In this document: positions 59,724 to 64,000 of the stretch, piece by piece
How the letters are laid out: each line of letters starts with the position of its first letter
Numbering within the stretch: position 1 is the stretch's first letter
NCBI GenBank assembly: GCA_026182355.1
Contig: JAPFBL010000036.1
Coordinates: 620,001-684,000 of the forward strand
Length of the DNA stretch: 64,000 bases
Source: Hermatobates lingyangjiaoensis
Taxonomy: Eukaryota; Arthropoda; Insecta; Hemiptera; Hermatobatidae
Direction: 5' to 3'
Program-made: the position numbers and the translations under genes
Notes under the pieces: generated by a model
Told to the model about the DNA's origin: nothing
Databases searched by the model: none
The model's input: only the letters and a program-made list of their open reading frames with translations

Positions 59724-61660
59724 GTAAACATCTATACTTATTTGTTCCAAATATATATTATATAATACATGCATAGCACTTAATATGTACTTGATTCTAA
59801 TCATACCCATATATTACAATCAATTGCTGCACATGTCTTACGAGTATTTGCCTCTTTTTGCAGATAATTTATTACTTGTAATAATCAACTATCAGTTTCT
59901 ATTTATTTATAAGGAGCTTATGTGTTATTATGTGTGCTTATATGTTAATTATAATAGCATATGTCCCTATGTTCTATTTTTATCATATGTGTTAAATATT
60001 AATTAATTAATATTTAACACAATTTATTAATTAATATTTAACATTAATTAATGGTTAAAATTAATCATAATGTGTTAAAAAAAGTGAAATTGTACAAGTA
60101 AACTTACATTGGAATTAAATCTACCAAATTAGATGGTTATATAAATGACTGATCTGACTTTCTTGAAAAGAAGTTGCTTTTTTTCATAAGATTGATGTCT
60201 AATGGAAGGATATATCTTTTAAGCATTCCATTAAACAAGATGAAGAGTTATGAATTATAACTATAGTTCTATTCATTCAGTTAAAATACCGGTTATACAC
60301 CATTTTCCTTAATTATTGATAACACTATTAAATGACAAATATATGTCATTTATAATTGGAATGAATGAACTAATGATAATATGAAGAAATAATTTAAAAA
60401 ATCTAACCTATGATATTGTCATCAAACTAACAACTTATATTTCATCCCAATTGAATACTAAAACGTTTAATCGTTTAAATTATGAATAATTATTTTAAAA
60501 GACTATGTGTTTATTGGCGTAGGTTAACATTTTAGCATTGAATATGTCAAAGAATTTCTGGAGTGTTCACGATTCAATAATTAACAGGTACGATCAGATC
60601 AATTCACATATAATGGTTACTAATTAAATTCGTCAATCATCAGATTGACGAGAGGCCATACTATTTGTTAGAAACAGTTTTAATGATATCATTAATCATA
60701 GAAGAGACATAAACGACTCATCTAATCTGTTATCAATAAACAGAAATAGAGTTTAAATTGTTGATCATATGTCAATTGATTATGTTCATTGTATGAATGA
60801 AGTTTGACAACCAGTAAATAAGATTATGATAATGATTAAATTATTTTACTTTCTAGAGTACATTTTATTTTAAATGATGTAATTTATTATGATTTTTTTT
60901 ATTTATTGCCCTATAGTACATATTATTATTATAATATAATATAAAATTATTAATATTATAATATATTTTTTTATAATATGATAGATATATTATACATTTT
61001 ACTTCCGTTAATAAGTGATTAATATTCTACTTGTAGAACCAATTTTTCTTATTATAAATGACTTCACTTGAGATTTTATAATTTTTAAAAAAAGAAATCT
61101 GAGAAATAAGTGTAGGTAGAAATAAAAATGTATTATTTTAGTTTCATTTGGCTCTTGCAAAATTCCAAAGGCAATAAAATGTTTACCTCTCTATACTCAT
61201 ATAACGATAATATTAAATCGCAATTTTATACCCATAAAATAACCAAAAGAGTGGGAAAACAATTAGTACCTGTTTTGATGGAAATGAAAATAAAAAGGCC
61301 TTTCCCACAATGCAGAAGGAACAACTACGGTACATGTTTACACCAAGAATTATACCTTTGACACATTTTAATAAGATCTATGGAACAATGCAAACTGTAG
61401 GGTGATTACAAAATGTTGGATACACACAACCAACATACATCCAAACATTGTCAAAAAAAGAAAACAAATTTCATTTGAGGGGAGTATTAAAAGTAGAAAT
61501 CGTTCCATCGGGTATAAAACATGTTTTTTAATATTCATTTTACTTTATTTACAGCTAAGTAAAAAGCCACCTAACAAATGTGCCCCGCTATTGTTAGCAT
61601 AGATTGGATGACTCGCAATTTCTTCCCTTGTCTATTATCAAGAAAATGATCCAAAAAGGA
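59724..61660. other. AT-rich non-coding DNA
   Basis: 59997-60055 holds repeated ATTAATTAATATTTAACA words that are self-complementary. A pyrimidine-rich acceptor-like TTTGCCTCTTTTTGCAG ends at 59863, but the sequence after it gives a stop at once in the phase left by exon 2. No other gene signal. Confidence 0.5.
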
Positions 61661-61674
61661 CAATTTATAGGCAA

Positions 61675-61702
61675 ACCTATTTTCAAGTTTAACCGGCATC
61701 AG
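61675..61702 (-). ncRNA. Degraded hammerhead-like motif, left arm
   Basis: CTGATGC (last core base changed), stem II CGGTTAAACTT, GAA, then AATA in place of AATT. Confidence 0.35.
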
Positions 61703-61767
61703 GAAAGAAGAGATTGGAACACATCTACTAGCAAAGTAAGTGTGCTTGTTGTCTCAATCTCTTCTCT

Positions 61768-61792
61768 CTGACGACGGTTAAACCAAAAATTA
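61768..61792 (+). ncRNA. Hammerhead-like motif, right arm, stem III AATT
   Basis: Core CTGACGA, stem II GGTTAAACC, AAA for GAA, the palindrome AATT and A. Confidence 0.45.
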
Positions 61793-61860
61793 TAGGAAGT
61801 AAGTCTGGGTATCCATTTACTGTTTACCCTGAAATGTATATATGATATATAAATATAAAG

Positions 61861-61990
61861 AGATTTCACATAAACACGTGAAATCAGTTCGGTTTTTGAC
61901 TCTGACGAAGACCGCTTGTTACGGTTGAAAGATCTTAGTCTTGTTTTCCCCTTTCTTATTGTGGTTTGATCATTGATATATATATATGTA
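61861..61990 (+). mobile_element. PLE family A 3' end fragment
   Basis: GATTTCACATAAACACGTGA on the left is the inverted tail end. Then TTTTTGACTCTGACGAAGAC, the ribozyme motif, TTGTGGTTTGATCATTGA and (TA)n. Confidence 0.7.
61902..61938 (+). ncRNA. Hammerhead-like motif, PLE family A, best copy
   Basis: Core CTGACGA, stem II GACCG-CTTGTTA-CGGTT, GAA, the palindrome AGATCT and T as the predicted cleavage position. GACT before the core pairs with AGTC after it. No conserved position is missing. Confidence 0.7.
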
Positions 61991-62011
61991 TGTTATATGA
62001 TATATATATAT

Positions 62012-62190
62012 ATTGTGAAGACCCTCTAACGGTTGGGGTCTCCAACCGTCGCTTCACAAGTACGCTTGGTGTCCCTTTCTCAACTCTCCTCATGACGTTT
62101 CAACCGAAAATCAGAGACAGTGAGTGTGTTTGTTCCTTAGTTCTGTGTTTGTGATTCATCGTGAAACGTATATATATATATATATATATA
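62012..62190 (+). mobile_element. PLE family E 3' end fragment
   Basis: Between (TA)n tracts (62003-62014 and 62170-62191). Contains GGTCTCCAACCGTCGCTTCA and CGCTTGGTGTCCC as in the inverted 17.6-kb copy, and ends GTGATTCATCGTGAAACGTA. Confidence 0.6.
62089..62113 (+). ncRNA. Degraded hammerhead-like motif, family E
   Basis: CTCATGA (G5 changed to C), stem II CGTTTCAACC, GAA, AATC in place of AATT and A. Confidence 0.4.
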
Positions 62191-62750
62191 TAATATTCGC
62201 TATAGAGATTTTGTTGAAATAAATGCCAATATTTGAGTTTCACACATTTTCTACCAAATTGTTCCACTTTTCTCAGATAGGTTCTCCATATATTTAGAAC
62301 AAGATACATATGTTCACCAAAATGTTTATTTTTATACACCGACATATTTCGGTCTTCATCAACTACTTTCAAGGATTCGTGTAAAATACTACACTAAAAA
62401 CATAATTACTAAATATTTAACAATATCAACAATTAAATTAGCAATCACGGTGTAAACTTCATACATATTCGTTTAAAGGGAGGTTACTAAAAAGTAGTAG
62501 GCATGGTGAGGTTTCACGCAGTTCCTGGTTACCTTCCATGTTCCATGTTAATCACGCATGGCAAAGGTGCCAGCTTCTTTCCACGTACCTGTTTGCCTTC
62601 AGACGCACTTCATATGATTTCCGAATTCTTGTAAATCCACCACCCTGAATATTTATAATAGGTTGTTTCTCCAGAATATAAATTGCCTCCATGGTTTGTA
62701 ATCTAGTGTGGTCATTTTCTTGTATAGAACAACTGCATTATATAATTATA
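62191..62750. other. Non-coding DNA
   Basis: TTTCGGTCTTCATCAACTAC near 62347 could be another worn PLE end but lacks a readable core. The block 62490-62640 is less AT-rich without an ORF. Confidence 0.45.
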
Positions 62751-62754
62751 ATTG

Positions 62755-62912
62755 ATTGTTATTTCACGTGTTTATATGAAATCTTTTTATCAAAGTCTTG
62801 TTTTCCCATTTCATTTTGTGGTTTGATCATTGATTGTTACTTCACGTGTTTATGTGAAATCTTTTTATCAAGTCTTGTTTTCCCATTTCATTTTGTGGTT
62901 TGATCATTGATA
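62755..62912 (+). repeat. Tandem duplication of a PLE family A tail, ~75-bp unit
   Basis: TTTCACGTGTTTATATGAAA and CAAAGTCTTGTTTTCCCATT are followed by a second, nearly identical round (TTCACGTGTTTATGTGAAAT, CAAGTCTTGTTTTCCCATTT) and then (TA)n (62911-62922). No ribozyme core is included. Confidence 0.8.
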
Positions 62913-63183
62913 TATATATATATTGGACTGCTTTAAAATCATCATTGCATAATAAAAGTTATCAAATTTTCCAACATTATACTGTTTACTAGCAAATATA
63001 CGAGAGATGTTTCCAAAGTTCAGGGAATTGAGCTATAATTAAATAACCCAGAACTTACATGTAATGTTACTGGTACCAGACAAGGCTTCACATGTTTATA
63101 TAACTGTCTAGTGCAATATTGTTCGGTCTGATTAAAGTGTTTGACTGATGTAGATGCGTATTCATAGCACTGTTTTTTTATCC

Positions 63184-63770
63184 ATGGAAGACACAGCAAA
63201 ATCTCAAGAGGCAATAATTTTCTTTTTGTGGAGAGAAAGTGAGAAAACATCAGAAATTATTCGGCATCTGAAAGGAGTATTTTGTCAGCCTGCAGTATCC
63301 AAAAGTACTGTATTGATCATCTGGTGAAATGCACTACAGTTAACGCAGAATGTTATTGAAATTTATTATCCAGACTACTGCGACAGGCACTGATAACAAA
63401 TTAGCCTATAAAGTTGCATAAGCATCCCTTATTGCAACAGGATAATGTAAGGTGATCATACACTGCAATAAAAACGAAATATGGTATGTTTTGAACGATT
63501 TACAATGGGGATTCTTCCCATATCACCTTATTCCCCTGACCTTGCACCCAGTAATTATCATATGAACCCATATTTAAAAAAAAACCCTTACGGGGTGGGG
63601 TGTTCAATTTGACAGTTTAACTCTCATAAAACATGCCACAAATAGGTGGATTGAGAAGTCACAGAAAAAAGTTCATTGAGAACAGCTTAAAAAAATGTGT
63701 CTGTCATTGGGATAAATGTATTCAGTTAAATGGAGATTATGTTGAAAAACTACATTGAAATATTGATGAA
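63184..63770 (+). pseudogene. Mariner transposase relic
   Basis: The ATG at 63184 opens EDTAKSQEAIIFFLWRESEK and TSEIIRHLKGVF, the expected N-terminal helix-turn-helix of mariner transposases. The frame ends near 63325 and most of the region before the first catalytic Asp is missing. Then TVNAECY-stop-NLLSRLLRQ corresponds to the block after that Asp, PLLQQDNV matches the H/Q-DN second catalytic box, and YSPDLAPSNYH is the diagnostic YSPDLAPSDYH box with the third catalytic residue as Asn. The tail WDKCIQLNGDYVEK is the usual mariner C-terminal end. Several stops and frame changes show it is long dead. Terminal inverted repeats were not identified. Confidence 0.8.
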
Positions 63771-64000
63771 AACTAACAAAATAAAAAAAATTATAGCCAA
63801 ATTCTCAGAACATACATTCTATGTATGTTTACACATATCACCATAGGTATTCGCTTCCTCCATGTTATAATATGATGGATGCGAATAAAAGAGGCACAAC
63901 TGTAAGACTAGCACCTGTGTAGCTATTATAACTCTAGCTTCAATAACAACAGCAACCATAACTTGTAAAAGCCTAAGATCCCTTTTCTCCAATTTCAAAA
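63771..64000. other. AT-rich non-coding DNA
   Basis: Nothing recognised up to the window end. Confidence 0.55.

Larger units (their letters stand above)
61675..61796. mobile_element. PLE family E foldback with paired ribozyme motifs
   Basis: The left arm (61675-61726) and right arm (61742-61796) are imperfect reverse complements containing GAAGAGATTG/CAATCTCTTC. Each holds one motif. Confidence 0.6.

Noticed and set aside
59785..60006. 73-codon hydrophobic frame downstream of the exon pair
   Set aside because: Composition is that of AT-rich noise and it does not join exon 2 in phase.

Overview
The window looks like non-coding, strongly AT-rich nuclear DNA of an invertebrate animal. It has no operons and no long host reading frames. 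It has many (TA)n and (CA)n microsatellites, a small intron with GT..AG ends, and decayed transposons of types usual in animals (Penelope-like elements, hAT, mariner). A short TTAGG-type run near 2.96 kb and the style of the transposon families weakly suggest an arthropod, possibly a chelicerate. A mollusc such as a cephalopod is not excluded. I cannot name a species.

Layout. 1-8.5 kb: AT-rich DNA with a (TG)n tract, one GC-richer repeat-like block and scraps of a non-coding transposon family that I call K1. 8.5-31.2 kb is the most interesting part: a graveyard of Penelope-like retroelement (PLE) fragments nearly all bordered by (TA)n. It includes an open 3' half of a PLE ORF with a Cys motif and GIY-YIG endonuclease (19.26-19.99 kb), C-terminal remnants of two other PLE families (15.07-15.32 kb minus, 21.27-21.47 kb plus), a reverse-transcriptase relic (15.95-16.29 kb minus), a hAT transposase relic (28.07-28.5 kb), and many hammerhead-ribozyme-like motifs, often as inverted pairs in hairpins. 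31-36 kb: AT-rich, little to say. 36.4-40.0 kb: one K1 copy with a second K1 copy inserted inside it. 40-46 kb: diverged local duplications, another K1 copy and isolated hammerhead-like motifs. 46-56 kb: AT-rich with a ribozyme-bearing foldback, diverged K1 relics and a mariner-type deletion derivative. 56.5-58.3 kb: a roughly 0.9-kb tandem duplication whose copies differ mostly by single-base indels, which suggests an assembly artefact. 59.04-59.72 kb: two adjacent exon-like ORFs in matching splice phase, the best candidate for a host protein, family not recognised. 61.6-62.9 kb: further PLE fragments. 63.2-63.8 kb: a mariner transposase relic.

No set of genes here works together as a system. 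The coherent signal is about 30 motifs reading CTGANGA - hairpin - GAA - short self-complementary word (ACGT, ATAT, AATT, AGCT, AGATCT or ACCGGT) - H. This is the layout expected of the minimal hammerhead ribozymes already known from PLEs. Here it recurs in at least five PLE families, with a different stem III palindrome in most of them.
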